This document shows, in pieces, positions 1-15,100 of a stretch of 64,000 bases of DNA. This stretch comes from Baylisascaris procyonis (lineage: Eukaryota; Nematoda; Chromadorea; Rhabditida; Ascarididae). The stretch covers positions 2,232,001-2,296,000 of the forward strand of contig JAZARR010000032.1 of NCBI GenBank assembly GCA_037389465.1, read 5' to 3'. The notes under the pieces were generated by a model. That model saw nothing but the letters and a program-made list of their open reading frames with translations, searched no databases and was not told the DNA's origin. The position numbers were made by a program, and so were the translations under genes. Numbering within the stretch: the stretch's first letter is position 1; each line of letters starts with the position of its first letter.

Positions 1-1062
1 AGAAAAAACTCCATAAAACAGTATTTCCATAATCGGCCCTTCACTACTAGAATATCCTCGTTGGCGCTAAAGTTTTCTTTGTTTATTTCTTTCAAACATT
101 TCAAACTAATCGAAATTAAAACTTTTTCCGATCACTCATCTGGATAGCTTTTCACGCAATCAAAACGTGCTAGAAATCTTGACTGTGATTTTCGCTTATT
201 TTAGTAGCAGTTTAGAATGATTTCGATGGTTCAAAAATTGGAAATTTCAATATAATATTGCTGTTGTCGCATGAAAAACTCTCGCAAAAATGTACAAATA
301 AAAATTTCTCATAGCTTACTTTGTTATCGATATTCAGTATGAACATTAAAAAAGCGTGAAATCCTTAACATTTTTATGAAGTGGAAATTTTTACATTAGA
401 AATTAAAAATTTAATTTTTTTTTTCAGGATCACGACATTCCGAGCAGTATATAAATGATTATCTGATATTGATTGCATCGTATAGACGGCAATACTTTTT
501 TTTATAAACCCATAAAAATATTTTTAATTTGTTCGAATATATTAGAAATATATTGTTTTATTTCTGTGGGTGGCGCTAATTTATGTAATGATTAAGAAAT
601 GACACTACATTGTTTCTATGATTCTGTCTAATTGAACGGCGAAACTCTTCTATCGATCAATGCCTCCATCTTCAACGTTCATTAGCTGCGTTCGTTTAAC
701 ACTAGCGACGAAACGTTTTTTCTTTGAATGTTGCGATTATTTTTAAACTTCCTGAATTTATGCCCACATGTATTGCATTTATTTGTTAGAACTCTGTAGT
801 TTTATTTTCAGGAAATAGATACAAAATTGTATGCGTTGTTAACACAGATATATTACTGTAGTTGAAGCAGTATTTAATACTTAATTTATCAATTCTTTGC
901 TTGAGGATTATCTCGTTTTTGCGCAACGCTTGAGTGAAATCTTTTAGGCTGGCAGTGATATATTCGAAAAAGTAGTCGTACTAAATTTTTCGTCATCAAA
1001 TTAGCAATTTTTCGTCAAATGCAGATCGTTTTCACCTTGAATGAATGTTAGTACTATATCAC
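1..1062. other. No gene recognised
   Basis: A+T-rich sequence with no exon that I can support on either strand. The third exon of the UGM paralog that starts at 1868 would be expected here if its introns were as short as in the complete copy, where exon 3 lies 163 bases after exon 2. I do not find it, so it lies outside the window, has a long intron before it, or is lost. Confidence 0.5.
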
Positions 1063-1868
1063 CTGACAATTCCTGCGAAAGTTGTTCCATCCATCAAGTC
1101 CCCATTTAACTGCACTCTCATAATAAGGAGAATTAAAAGTGTATGTAATATGCACTCCCATATCCCAGAGAAATCCTTTATCGTCCACATCCGTTCTCGA
1201 TAATCCACCAGGAAACGATTCCTGAAGCATTGATTATTCATGAAAGCAGTGCTATGTAAGAATTCGTTTAAAAGTTGAAGAGAAAAATTAGACCGTAGCA
1301 TGTGACACTTCTTTATAGTCTATTGCTACCGTAGTGTCTAAAAAAAATTGTCATTTTATCAGCTCTTAGCAATGGAGACTAAGCGGAAAGCGACAAATAC
1401 GCAGCTTGAAGTAATGCGGAACTATAGGCGCTCGAACGAATGAGTGAGCTGTAAAATGGAACGTCTGCGCGTCCAGTTGGAATGAAAAAAACGTTCAAAG
1501 CGGGAATAGAAACGAGAGGGCGACGTGAACGAAAAAAGGCGGAGTTTATTCAACAACGTAAACACACATAGAAAAGCACTACAGTAACTTTTTTTCTTCA
1601 TCTATTTGAATGATCGTAACATAAAGTTCAAATGAAACAAAGATGTCGCAATTATGCAAAGATTTGCGCAAGCTTTGCCTTTTTTTCAGGAATTTCTTTT
1701 GACAAAGAAATACGAAAAATTTCATTGAGATATTCGCGAGATTCTTACCCGCTCAAGGAGAAGAATTTCCGTTGTCCTTGCAGCATCATTATTGGATTGT
1801 TGGAGTTCGTGAAGTCGATATGCTGCTCCGAGACCGGTTGGTCCAGCACCAATAACAACAATCTTCAT
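1063..1868 (-). CDS. UDP-galactopyranose mutase paralog, 5' part only
   Basis: Partial second copy of UGM, the FAD enzyme that interconverts UDP-galactopyranose and UDP-galactofuranose. Two exons are visible: 1868-1749 (40 codons, donor gtaaga) and 1221-1063 (53 codons, acceptor ttcag, donor gtgata), both phase 0. Exon 1 starts MKIVVIGAGPTGLGA, the canonical Rossmann FAD-binding GxGxxG. Exon 2 has SFPGGLSRTDVDDKGFLWDM and then GVHITYTF. Both exons match exons 1 and 2 of the complete gene at 16217-6124 in length, phase and most residues, so this is a tandem duplicate in the same orientation. The family motif GGH (kept in the neighbour as MGGHITF) is GVH here. No later exon is found in the remaining 1062 bases. 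It may continue past the window edge or be a truncated pseudogene. Confidence 0.8.
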
Positions 1869-2697
1869 TTTCTTTTCTTGATGACTTTACTTAATAAGTA
1901 TTAATTAACTAAAGGAAGAACGAGTCATATTACAAAAATTTGAAGGGTGATATATTATTACAACGAATGTGAAAAATTTGTTGATGTTGCTCAATGCTAC
2001 GTCATTATTTTTCAGCAATTTCACAAGAAATTTACGTAGAGACAGTATCGTTCTACTTCAACACTTAGAGTTCAGTATCATTTATAGCTTTCCTAATTCA
2101 GCACAATTTGAACGAATCGTAGAATGCGAAGCAGTTATGAGGGTCAAAAACTTTTCAAAAAATTCTGCAGCCGTATTGGAGCAGGCGGATGATATGGAGT
2201 AAGCAAAGGGGACTACTAAGCATAACTATGTGGCTTACTAACTGCTCTTATTACTGTGAACGATTGATTGTAGATTTTGCCGCATGTAAGCCATACTGCA
2301 AAACAACGAGTAATTTCTTTGTAGGTTATTGATATTTTATGAAATTTACCAACGTCGAAACGTTCTAAGTTGAAAAATTCATATGAAGAATGTGGTCTTT
2401 GGTGATCGGAGGCTCCTTTCGGGCCAAGATATATGCTCAGCACTTAGACCAAGCTTACTGAAGTACGATTCAAACTTATGAAACAATCTATAAGTGCCTC
2501 GTATTCATAATCGACCATTTGATCAGTTCATTAATTCATATGCACTCTAATCGCTCTTTGAAATTGCAATCTTCACTCGAAGAGCGAATATATTAGAAGC
2601 AGTTGAACTTCGTTGCACCAACTACAAATTCTGCCAAAACCTCTAAGATGAGGACGAGCCTCGTCCTATCACGGAAAGTGCAACACAAGTACTGTTG

Positions 2698-2699
<2 letters not shown>

Positions 2700-2745
<46 letters not shown>
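2700..2745. repeat. (TA)n microsatellite
   Basis: About 23 uninterrupted TA units. Open frames reading Ile-Tyr repeats through it are artefacts of the repeat. Confidence 0.95.
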
Positions 2746-2748
<3 letters not shown>

Positions 2749-4569
2749 AATACATTCGGCATGAGAGATGCGAGGAAAATAGAAAATAGCTGACAGTAGC
2801 GTCATGCTTGCCTAGATTGAATGATGTGAATAATAAAAAACAAAGATGATGATTGAAGAACTGAATAACGGAATAAAGAGGAGCACGATTGGAGAAATAA
2901 GAATATGATGAATGAAAATGAGTAACCCTCATTCCTATGCTCTTCTTCTCTGTCCTCCTCTATTTGTACAAAGAGGTTCACCCTTCTAGCTATTAATATG
3001 GTTTGAAGACTGCGTGCTGAGCTATTAGGAAAGGTGAAGTATCGCATGCTCTAAGTGGAGAAATTCTGCTCGAATGAACGCCAAATAAGCAGAATTGGTG
3101 AGATGAATGAATAGAGATGCAAATTCAGAGTATATATAAGAATATCGCTGATTTTTTTTTCTAAATGTTCCCATTTTCACTCTTCTCAAGATCGCATTCC
3201 ACAAACGATTTGTGTCTATTTTAATGTCGATATCAAATCAGTGATGATTCGATTAGATAGACAGATAATCGTTCAGTTACTTTCATGAACTTTTTTTTGC
3301 ACTTTTATCTATTTATATCGGCGAACACATCGTACGATTTATCTCGCCTTATATCGGATAATGCATCTCATATCACCAGAACGATTTCTTTATATGGTGC
3401 ATCTTAAATATCTGCAAGCAAAAGTCTTTATTAAAATTTTCATCTGCGCCAATAGCACCAATAAAATAAGTTAACGCTCTTTTTGCGGCGACAAGATTGG
3501 TCAAGCGATAAAAAGTTGGAATTTTCTTTCACTGAAACGTTCAAAGAGGCATTTCGTTCTACGTACTGGCACTAATGGAGCAACTTAGGATGAAACGCTA
3601 TTGAAGCCTGAAGTATTCAATCAAATCAACGAGGAAATCGAGAATTAGAAGCCGACATGACCGCAAATGCTAAGGATACAAATTGCCGCAAACTACAAAA
3701 AAAAAGCCCTGAAACTGCTTTAAACAACCCTCTTCGAGCCTGTGTTTCTCGTGGTCACATACTTTCTGGCTAGTAATTGCTAAAATTAAGTAAACGTTTG
3801 AAGGATATTGTAGAAATTTATCCACTCATCAAAGCTCTTCCCCGAAAACCTATATTCCTATTTGCTTTGTTGAAGAAAGCATGAAGCCTTTCACAAAGAA
3901 GATCGCAAATTATCTTCTGCCCTCTCCTGAATAGGTTTGAATACATTACCTATGTGTGATAGATATACTCGCCCAATGTGATCTACCCGCAATTCCTTTC
4001 AATTAGGTTTCACTTTACCCACATTATATGGCAATAATGTATCTTGGGGAACACATAATAATGTGCTTGCAAACATTTGGCTAGCGGCTGGAGTCGATGC
4101 AAAATTTGATCAATTCGGCTCCTTCGATACACTCAACAGCTGCTTCACTCTTCTCTGCCCACCAGAAGCCTTGAGGTCGCGTTCCACTCACCAACTCCAC
4201 AGGGTAACTCCAAGTACGCGAACTTGCACGTTAGAAACAGGTGCCATGAGTGGCGATAAGCGAACTTAAATTGCACATTTAATGATCATGTCTTGTCAAA
4301 CTTGTTGCGTTTATTGTTCCCCAATATTTCACCTTCCATGACATCTGTTGACATTCCACTCGACACAATATCTGTTGCGTACTTCCGTTTACCTATTCAG
4401 TGTAACCGATTTCTATCAATCCATCATTGAATGCTCCGAGTGCGGAAAAACACCCAGCAGTTTGAAGTTTGAACTGCAATTACCATTGCGGATGATTCAT
4501 TGCTCACCTGTTCGCTAGATCCAGCATGCTCTAACTGATGCCTCTTAATAGTTGTTCACGTTTGCGTAT

Positions 4570-4878
4570 TCAACGTTTCCTGTTGAACATGCTAATATTC
4601 ATAGTCACATATCGCTCAAAAAAGTACGATTTGAGTGCTCCTTTTTTGGTGCCTGCTGCCGAGGTTTCCAACACATGAAGGCCGAGAGCGAGAACGGAAT
4701 AAAGCGCTATTGAAGAGGTCATATCCATCTTGCCAAACGTTTGTATAATCTTACATTCAGGTTTAGAGACGACGTTGTTCACATGCTCTCTATTCGCTGC
4801 TCGAAGATGAAGCTCTAATCCGTAGTTATTAGCCAGACATCGAAAAAGTTCACTGAATCGCCATATATACCAATTCAA
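4570..4878 (-). other. Open frame of 102 codons, possible exon
   Basis: The minus strand is open here with mixed amino-acid composition and no low complexity, for example ELHLRAANREHVNN and ALYSVLALGLHVLETSAA. It has no ATG at its upstream end, so it would have to be an internal or terminal exon. A possible acceptor (gattcag) lies just inside the open stretch. No family is recognised. A frame of this length is expected by chance several times in 64 kb, so this is only a candidate. Confidence 0.2.
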
Positions 4879-6123
4879 TATAAACGCTTAGGAAACAAAT
4901 TTATGGAAATCACTTTTTGAGTGAGTAGTTAAATTTTCCAGAAATACTTTTTTATTCGGGAACAGTGAAATACCAGTATATATGCGATTTTGCTTTTCAG
5001 ACAACTACCTAATAGTTTGGCTTATCCGAATGCCTTCTGCAGTCGATAATCCTGCAGACTGCGAGAATTTGAAAACGCCGTTGTCATTCTTGAAGATCGT
5101 TAGCTCAAGCAATGACTCCGTGTTGGCAAACTCAAAAGACAACTTTCCTAGCTTCTTTCATCACTAATTTCGGTATTTCGATATTTTATGTTTTCTCATC
5201 GATTTTCGGTATATCTTTTTAGGAAATTGATAGTGAATTTCTTCCCTTTCGCTTTTTTTAGAGTGAATGAGTGAACAGAAGTGATTACCCCATGCATGAA
5301 AGACATCAATGCCCTGGCGCTTTTGTGTTGCTACCAGGACCAAATCGATACTACCAGCTACATCCTACACTTTTAAGAAAGGGCGCTAGTGCACTGCGAT
5401 AAATTAGAAAGAAAAAGCTTAAAATTGAAAACAAAACGAAAATAAGGCGAGTAGTTTGGACGTCCTTTAGGAAGGAAACAAGTAGAATGGTGTGTGCGAT
5501 ATTCAGCTACACACTCCTGCTCACCTCATCACCGGTTTCATGAACTGTCGATACATGTTAGCCTGTATGCAGTACATTTATGAAGAGTGAACAGATTGCT
5601 GGCATAAATCTTTCGAAAAATACTTCTTTTCATGGTCTTTTTTTTCTGTTTGCTTTTATCAAATGAGAGAACCGGTTCATAAAGTTTTTCAGGAATTTTT
5701 CAGTACTTTTAAGAATCAGTTTTTAAATGAATTACAATAGACTGAAGCAATGCTATTGGAGAAGGGCACGCATGTGATACACCCCTAATTCTTGCAGCTG
5801 TGATTTCGCTGTTTTGTAGTTTGCGAAGAAAAATTTGTAAAACATCGCAAAACTGCATGAAATAATTGGGTATTGAAGTAGAACAGGGATGTCGGGAATC
5901 AGCTGAGAATTGAAACAAGAAAGTCCTCAAAACTCTTTTGTTATTTCAGTTCATGTAAGTTCATCTCACCTTTTTATACTGCTTTTATCTAAATTAACAA
6001 TATTCTTCGGCTTTTTGAGAATTATTGTGGTTGACTTCTTTCGAAAGTCAGAGGGAATGCAATGTGGAGGTAATGAAATATTTTGTGATAAAATATATCA
6101 ATTCGATTCTTGCAACGAGGGTA

Positions 6124-9100
6124 TCAACCCTGTTTAGTAGGCAATCCGGTCTTATATAATCGTTCAGGTTCGTTGAGAAGTAATCGATCGATGAGTTCTT
6201 TGCCTTGAATGAAGCAGTGATCTTGATTCGATGCCTCATATTTCCAACCACCGAAACGACCACGCGAATAGATGCTATGCTCTTCGAGAACCTTATGCGC
6301 TCGTACCAATTCACTATCCCGCTATAAACCATTTATGAGTTAACAAACAACGTCGAACATTGATTACTGAATTTTCTTAATGCCTACGAACATCAGTATC
6401 GAATTTGCTTGTTACCGCATTGTTTAAATGAAGTAATAAGACTCAGTGTTGACAATATTGTTTTTTCAAATGCGCATAATAGAATATCCAGCGAAAAGAT
6501 ATGAGCATCTGCGCCTTGATAATCTCTTTATTGCACTCAAAAGTTCAATCAGTTCGACTACTCACAGAGGTCTTTTTGCTGCAGCAGTGAACGCAAAACG
6601 AAAATCCGACTGGCCGTAAAATATATGCGAAATTTGAGACACGTTTAAGCAACTATGAATTCCTTCGAAGGTGATCGGTTAACTTGGAGGATAGTACGGA
6701 ATATCATCATGTGACGTAGATTAAATCAACTAAATTTGGCAAATGTTTCTGCAGTGGATTCCGTGTTTAAAAGTATCGTAGATGAAGAGAAAATATTGCA
6801 GTGGTTTTCATGTTAGAACTGTTGAAGAGACGAAGAAGTAAGTACCGGTGGTTTCCATGCCAGAATTACCACAGACGCAGCCGCAATAAATGCCGGCCAT
6901 TTTCAAGATGTCCGTGTGAGAGCTACCCGTGAGACAAATGCATATTTGCAAAAGCACATAAAATTGTCGTCATCAGCCGTGGTCAACTGTATTTTACACT
7001 CCCTTTTAGAAACACCAAAAAAGGTAATTCATTGTGGATTAAAATGAGAGATCGATAAGCTCGTCGTCTACATCATTTTAATCCTTTTGGAACTGATCTA
7101 AGCAAATTTTGATATCAACGCCCACAAAATCGTCGACGACCTTCAAGGTTATCAAACAGTTTTTTCGAGAAAATCAGAACTTTCCAACGCATCGATTTAC
7201 CTTTATAGTGGGAATCGGATATCCATATTCCAGAAGAGTGGAATAAATACTGACGATTTGATCGCATTTTATAATCGATTTTGTTATTAAGCCGTCGATC
7301 GCCATTTTCCTCATCTCTTCCTCGCTTGTCTTTAAGCATTTATATAACATACTTTTGAAGTTATTTTCATGCGGCATCAACAGTCCTCTTCCCTCGCATA
7401 CCTTTCTTCTTTATTATCCAAGAACTTATAGGAGTTAAGGGCATCAAAATGATTCACAATCGTTCTGGAAAATAAAAAAAAAAACGAAGAAAAATGAAAG
7501 CATAAGGTGCAATGTCCATAGTTCCAAAGGGCTTGTGTCTCACTTTTTTGTCAACAATATTCATATTAGTTATGCGGCCATCAATTTATAAAAATTCATA
7601 AAAGTGAAGAGGAGAGTTTTGGATAGCGAGCAATCCTCTCAATTATTTCAAGCAAAACCGCTTTTTCGTCTGTCGTTTATTCAAACTTCAGGATGATTAG
7701 AGATTTCTCTGAATAAACTACAATCCATACAATATACTATGAGCAGAAAATGCGAGAATTTTAGACTGGCAATTAGATTTTCGATTACAATTGTTTCCTT
7801 GACTTTTGTATTGCTGAAAATTTATTCCTTCATTGTCACAGATCCTCACTCATGAAACGCCCATAAACGCATGGATAGTAGTTGGTCTCTAAGCGATACT
7901 TTCAGCTTGCTTTGCTGAAATTAAATTGCCCACATATTGTCACAATATTTGTTCAATAGTTTCGGCTGAGTCGACGTATTCCGTTGTTTTTCTTCCCTTA
8001 TTCTTTTCCTCCTTCACCCCCATCGTGTACCCATACCCCATCTCTTTCATTTTCCCTTCAACTCCTCTCTTCGACCAACGAGCCATGTCGCTGCTTATAT
8101 TCTACTTATAACAAATACGTCAAGCGAAAGCTTTCCTCTCTCAAGCACATCAAGCACCCACAACGAAATAGGTTCCAGTGCAAGACTCGATAGAATTTTC
8201 AAAGGCTTACCGGATCCTCTATGCCCCTAGCGCATTCGCACATCACTGACCAATACTTGCTACTGTCTGGCGTTACTTCACCATAACGAGAGAGTATTGT
8301 CACACGATAGAATGGTACCGCACTATCAGGAAAATACAACCACGTAAACTTCTTGACAAATTCAGTCATCGGCAGCGTTAAACCGACGCCAATAATCCAA
8401 ACCTGCAGGTAATGCGATCGATATTTGTTACATCTTTAAACTGCAGTCTATGAGTTAATCACCTAATAAGACACGTGGCTTGTCGCAAATTTAGAAATGC
8501 TGAAAATATCAATGTGCAATAAAGAGTTCTACACAAAAAAGAAGCAAAGGATATGTTTTGTCGATTGTTTTTTGCTAAAAATTGGAAAAGGTCTCAAGTT
8601 TTTTTTTTTTATTAATTTACGTAACTTTTTTTTATTTTATTTTATAGTTTAGTTTTTTTTTTTATTAATTGTTTGTTGCATAAAAAGATAATTTTATTAA
8701 TTTTTTATTAATTTTATTAATAACTTCTCATAGCAGTGGAACTTCTTCCCAATATGTCGCTAATTGTTTCCTTTAAAATTCCACTAATATATACAGTAGA
8801 AATAGCCAACCGCTTTACGTGGAAAATGCCCGCATTCCGTCGCCGTTCTGCTATGACATTATGCCGGAAAAGCTTACTCAACGTTCACTTCAGGCATAAT
8901 AACAAAAATGTTAACTGAAAAAGCTGTTCGAATATTTTGGTTTCAATCACGAGCATTTCGTGTACGTTCACCTTCTTCTAAGAATCGCTAAACAAAGAAC
9001 TATAAAATTGTCGGGAAGAGGCACTCTTGATTTATCAGCTGAAAGCTCATGCATGACTAATGATGTGCCAAATTTCACATCAAATTTGAACTATAGTTTT

Positions 9101-12100
9101 CCGGTTCAACCGTTAAAAACTATCGTGTTTCAACCGTTGTATTCAGTGATTCGGCATTTTAACTTCGCTTTTGAGCACTTAGATAAGCAAATGATATTTA
9201 TTGTCGCATGGGAAATCTCATATCCATACTCATTGCGACATTTCCGGCTAACTTATCGGAAAACAAAATTTGCAATTAAGACACCTAATCTTACCTTACT
9301 ATGTTCAATGTTCAGCTCTGGACAGAGTTTGGTGTTCTTGATGAGCAGGTCGATAGGTGAAGAATTCACTAGCACATTGTAGCAGATCTCTTTCTTACGT
9401 TCTTCGCCATCCATATTTTCTATATACGTCAACCTCTTGTCTTTCGCATTCACTTCCGTTACCTAGTGATTATTATTTATGAGCGGTTCTGACTTAGCAG
9501 CATTTGAACTACCACTGTCACGGGATGTCCAACGTTCTTTATATCTCTCACCCCTACCACCACGAAGATTCAAAATGCTCTGTTATATTTCATTGAGCGA
9601 AATGCCTTTTCCGCATTAGTTTGTTGGTCTGTCAAATTTTATGGATTCCGTATAAAAGGAAATATGACAATCTTAACTTCTATTTTCATTTTGCAGACAG
9701 AAGCTAAGTTATGAATCACTCTAATCGGATTGTGCTTATGATAACATTTCTGCGCAACAAAGGCATATCAGTGAAAGCAGTTGCTCGCCATCTTCAATTT
9801 CGATCAGCATGCGGAAATCAGTGAAAAGAAGAAGCTTCTTTACTTTGCAGTTGAAGTGGAACCATTTTTGCGGCAGTTTATCGGTCATTGCTTTCCATAC
9901 GGCTCCAGTGCCACCGTATTTAGGGAACGTGAATACAGCATTAGGTCCCCATCCAAAATCGGCTCTCTGTAAATTAGTTACTTTCGAATATCTCAATGTT
10001 GAAGGCTGAGAACTGGTTGAAGATTCACAAAAAATATTCATTTGAGTTTACTGACCGAATGAGTGATTTATTGGCAAAAAAGCCGTTAATAATCTGAAGC
10101 GAGAAGAAACGAACAAGTTCCGATACCCTTTCAGAATAGACTTAAGGCATACTCCTTCACAGACTTACTAGGCGAGGAAAAGATCACCTCTGTGCACGGG
10201 ATCATGCGAGCGACTAGATCTTTCTCGACCTACGTTACTGCCATCCAGGATTACTTTTCGAAGCAGTGAAGCTAAAATAATAAGAAACGCTATGTTTCGA
10301 AATTGTAGCAGTTACTTCGGGAAGGTTAGACAAAGAGGAACTGCTATGCTGAATTGTCGCTGCAGCTTATGAGCGAAGCCAGTGGCTATGTTGATCAAAC
10401 ATCAACAGGACGTGTAAGTGGTGGAATCTTTTCAGCTCATAATCGTCACATAATTCGAACTTAATTTGCCTCTGACGCACTTTTTCCTCGCTGTTATATT
10501 TGCATATGATGCCCGTGTTTGCAAGTTTCCATTTCTATGAAGTGCAGTTTTGGCCCGATATGATTGTCTCTCAACTACAGCGCCTTACTTGCTATTCATC
10601 AAGCCCCGATACTTTATAAAGCTGCCTAGGGGCAAATTTCTTTATCAAATATCGACGTTTACGTCGCCTATCTCCAGCCTACCCTGAACTTCGCAAGCGT
10701 CGCAAGGTTTTTAGACATATTCATTCTATCTCGTTGTCCTTTTTATAATGAGTTGTCATTCCTCTATAAACAACGAGACGTCAAAACGACCGATCAAGCA
10801 TAATCATACAAAAAGGGTGACAATATGGATGAAGGAAATCGATCAAGTTGCGTCAGAACTTTATCCCTCGCGCAGCTAGAATCAACTGTATGGTGTTATA
10901 GCCGTTGGCGTGACAAGCCAATATGTATAAGGAGATTTCAGACTTTTTATTGAGACTGTTGTTCGGCTCTGGCATCGATAACTGCTTCCTCCTATATGCT
11001 CGGTGATTTCGAAAATATTTGTTGTATTGAGGTAAAGGATCATGAGGCGTATTATAAATTGGGCGCATCTTTTAAGGTTCATTAGCTCCCTCATGGCAGA
11101 TCTCAAGTTAGCGCGTATGAATAACGAGCGAACGAGCAGAAATGCCCGACAAAAACCCATTATAAAGACCTCCTGGTTTCCTCTTCACTGTCCATTGCGC
11201 TCAAAAAATGCATCGAAGAATATTATTCCACTCAGGACAACCGGAAGGTGAAAAAAAAATTGGTGTGAAAAGTAAAAAAAAAAAACACCTCGAGCTCTTC
11301 ATTGCTCATTGCACAAAGTTCTTCCAATTTCTCTTGAGGAAGTTTTGCGACACGAGTTCCAACCCAAACTGGATTCATCTCCTCTGGTTCAACAGTCCAT
11401 ACCTAGAACGGCACTTGAATTACATGAAAAAGAATTTGGAGAAAAAAAAAGAGAAAAACATAAGCAACGAATTTGAAGAATGAGATAAGAGGGAGCAGTT
11501 TGAAAACAATAAAAAAATTTGCTCTGAGCCTATTCATAATGGAATTAATCTGTTTTATCGATATTGGCTTATGTGTTTTCATTGTGTTATCTCGGCATTC
11601 GTTCTAGTACAACAGTGTATATCATATATCAGATGAATACTGAAACTCAACCATGTAAGATGTCTAATTCTAAATTTCAGTATGTCGTTTCACCTCTCCC
11701 ATAATTTCATGCACATTGCTTGCGATGAACTGTATGCATATATTTTAAGGTTGGCTCTGAGTTTGTTGCAAGGATTTCCCAAGTGAAATAGCTTCATATT
11801 GCTTATCTATTTCGAATTCATCACCGAGATCAATATCATCATCACTCGAGACACCACAACTTGAAATTAAAACGATAGCGTAGGAACGATAATTTCTTTA
11901 CGAATTCACTGAATCATTTTAACAGTTTGCGAAGCTTTATTTTGTGCACTGTTCGCTGAAATATGCTGACTTTTTAATGGGCGTACCTTTCGTGAATACG
12001 GCCGAAAGAAGCAATTCCTGATCGTTGGTCCAAAATGATGGATGATCCACTCATCGAAGTTTTTTGGCACACCAGTAGATTCCTTAAAAATTTCCTTCGT

Positions 12101-15100
12101 TTTATCATTCATCTTTTAACTTATCATCATCTTACTTCCCTAAAACTTTCTGCTTCTCATATTGATGTATCACATAAACTACATCTCACTACCTGCTAAG
12201 TCGAAACTCAGTCAACTTAAGAGATGCCCACTATTTTTACCTCGTACTTTCCATTATCAGGTGGCTGTTGAGATGGTACCACTATCAGACTGTATCAGAT
12301 AGTGTAAGACAGTATGAAAGGTTTAAATTGCACAAATAGTATAATCGAGGGTTGTACTTGATAAACGATTAGATTCATATCTACATCTTAATTTCAAAAA
12401 ACGAAATCTTTTTTTTTCGATTGAACCGCAAGCTTGAAAGTATGAGAATCCCACCAGATCTCAGATTCGTGGTAACGGTTTCAGAGATCAGAATAATAAG
12501 CTTTATCTCAGTCTGATTTTGTGGCTTATTGTTGTTGTTTACAACCCACTCAACATGTAATTTACGTCGATTTGCTTTTCGGAAATGTTGTTTTTGAGTA
12601 TAAGCGTTCATGTATCAAGCTCCTTAAATGAGCTGTGAAGAGGGAACAAGCTAGAAAATTTTACCCACATAGGAGCGCTCACTTGTCAAATAATTCCATG
12701 AAAGAGATTGCTCTATTTTCCTTTCTTTTCATTTGATGAGGAAGAATTCGTGATTCAACTCCTTCGTCTCCCATTTTCACATTACTCTTCATCCTAACGG
12801 CTTTGCATACGATAATGCTGCATGGCTACATTGCAAAGGGAATTTTTGTATATTTGAAATGCAAAAATGAACACTCCGTTAGGCACGACGGTATTCATTA
12901 CATTGATTTTTGCCTGCTCCTAAATCAACCGAGATGTGTGAAGCTGCTCATTAGACCTGAATGGTGAAAAGAACAATAGTTGTGAGAGCACATACAAAGC
13001 ATAAAGAGCAACTGGTTGCATGAGAAAGTTTTCAGAACGAACACATGGCATTTAAAAATGAAGAAAACTTGCGATACGAAAAAAGCAAAACTTCTCAATA
13101 TGAGATTAACTCTGACCTGTTTATAGCGCTTTTTGAGATCGTTTAAGCAATTCATTTTTATTTCCTTAGGGAAAAGTGGAATTGCATATTGCGCCGGATA
13201 AGGGACTAAATGTATTCCCTTCTCGCCGAACAAATAATTCACATCGACCTGAAAATAGGACATTGCTGAGCGTTTGAAAGTTATACGGAAATCGATGACA
13301 GCATAAAAAAAACAATTGCGCTATTCAAGGCATTAAATGAAAAATGAAAAATTCACTTCTATTAAGATGTCATTAGCAAAATTTGAACGGAAAATCAACG
13401 AAGCATATTACCTGGCAATTTCTATTTAGATTGTTCCATTCGTTAATTGCCCATTTCACGGCATGCTCATAATACGGGAAATTATGGTTGAACGTGATAT
13501 GTCCTCCCATATCCCATAAAAAACCTTTATCGTCGACCACTGTGCACGATAGTCCACCTGGATATGATTCCTGAACGAATTAGAAACGAATTTTAATGAG
13601 TTTGCTCTAATTGCTGTTTCATCGACAAGTGACTGCCAAATTGAAAGAGCGTGTTGAAAAAAAAAATTCCATTTTGCTTTTCACTTAAGAAAGTCCTAAA
13701 TTTGCATATCTTTCTGTGAATTTATCAAAAGACCCCTTAACACATCTCGTTCCCTGTGCCATTCGAGTTTTGAATGATAACGAGGTAGTTTTTCCCCACT
13801 AGCACTGAGTGAGAATTGGAAATTACATTTCCACAAAGATTGCAAAAATTCTTGAGTGGCGTAGATTTTTAACGATTGTTCAAAAAATTCGAAAATATTG
13901 AAGTTTTTCTTAAAAGTTGAACCTTGCAAAAGTAAATGGAAGATTTGACAATAAAATGTGGCATGTATCTGCTTTAAAGTCTTCATGTCATTCGAACTTT
14001 TCGAGAAATATTATGTTATGAAAACAATAGAACTTATCGATCGCCTTACTCTTAAATAATGGATTTGTTTTTCTAGTGCTCCGATAGTATTCCATTTTCA
14101 AAGAATAAATTATCATATATGATTCGTGCAGATCTATTTTTGAGACTGGATGTGGGGGTAATCGATATAATTTGTTTTTTTTTCTTTGGTCCGATCCGGT
14201 TGAAGAATAGATGTGACAGATTGGTTTATTAATGAGAGCTTCTCATGGTAGGGAATTTATTAAATTCAATCGTTCGATATAAATCAAGCATTCTGGCTCT
14301 CTACGGAACTACAAGAACACCTCCCATTTTTGAAGGGAATCTGATTCTTTCTATCGAATTTGACTTGGGAAAGAAAAAAAGTGAGAGCGGAATTTCTCAA
14401 ATTCATGGAAACTTGGGAAGTTCTGTTCTCATTCTTCTTCCACAGCCGCTGTAGGGCACTGCTTGTCCAATCTGTGGACGTTTCCTATCATTTAGATTTA
14501 AAAACCTCTATGTAGATCATAAAGGTATGACTTATATTTAGGAAAGCCTATTGGCCAGGAAATGAAAAGAACAGCTTATACCGGGATTTGGTTGATATAT
14601 CCGATAGCTTATATGGAAAATCCGCGGAGGATTATTAATGAAAAATTGGGATGAAAAAATTTCATAAAAATGCGCGAAAATTATTATTTAAAGTTGTATC
14701 GGCGAATATCACCGGCATATCTAGTTTACAAATGAAAAGATAGATTTGATGATTTGACAGCCAATTTCTGCTGCATTTTTTGAGATCTGATGCACATCTC
14801 TCACCTTCACTTTCTCTATAATACCCGTGAATGATTGAGCGGATTGTGCATTATCATTGACGTATCGCTCTTTTGGAATCGTTTATTAATCTCGTTCTTC
14901 ATTCGAATATCAATACTTTCGAATTGTTCAACTTATCCCTACTTAAATGTGAGTATCAGCTGATCAAAAATATTCCAATACGATACGAATAAGAGAAACA
15001 TGGAAATATTTTAATCAAAAATTATATCAATTAAATCGGAATTTCATTTAAAAAAATTTAATAGTATTTCAGCTGTTGGATTTTTCCCTCATCGGCTATC

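Larger units (their letters stand above)
1869..6123. other. Intergenic region between the two UGM copies
   Basis: Holds a TA microsatellite at 2700-2745 and one open stretch on the minus strand at 4878-4570, listed separately. The 3' flank of the complete UGM gene lies at its right end. The other open frames here are short, lack convincing splice sites and overlap on both strands. Confidence 0.4.

Noticed and set aside
7394..7465. Extra UGM exon reading TIVNHFDALNSYKF after a ttttccag acceptor
   Set aside because: It would enter one base out of phase with exon 8, and the family alignment has no room for it. Starting exon 9 at 7329 restores both phase and alignment.
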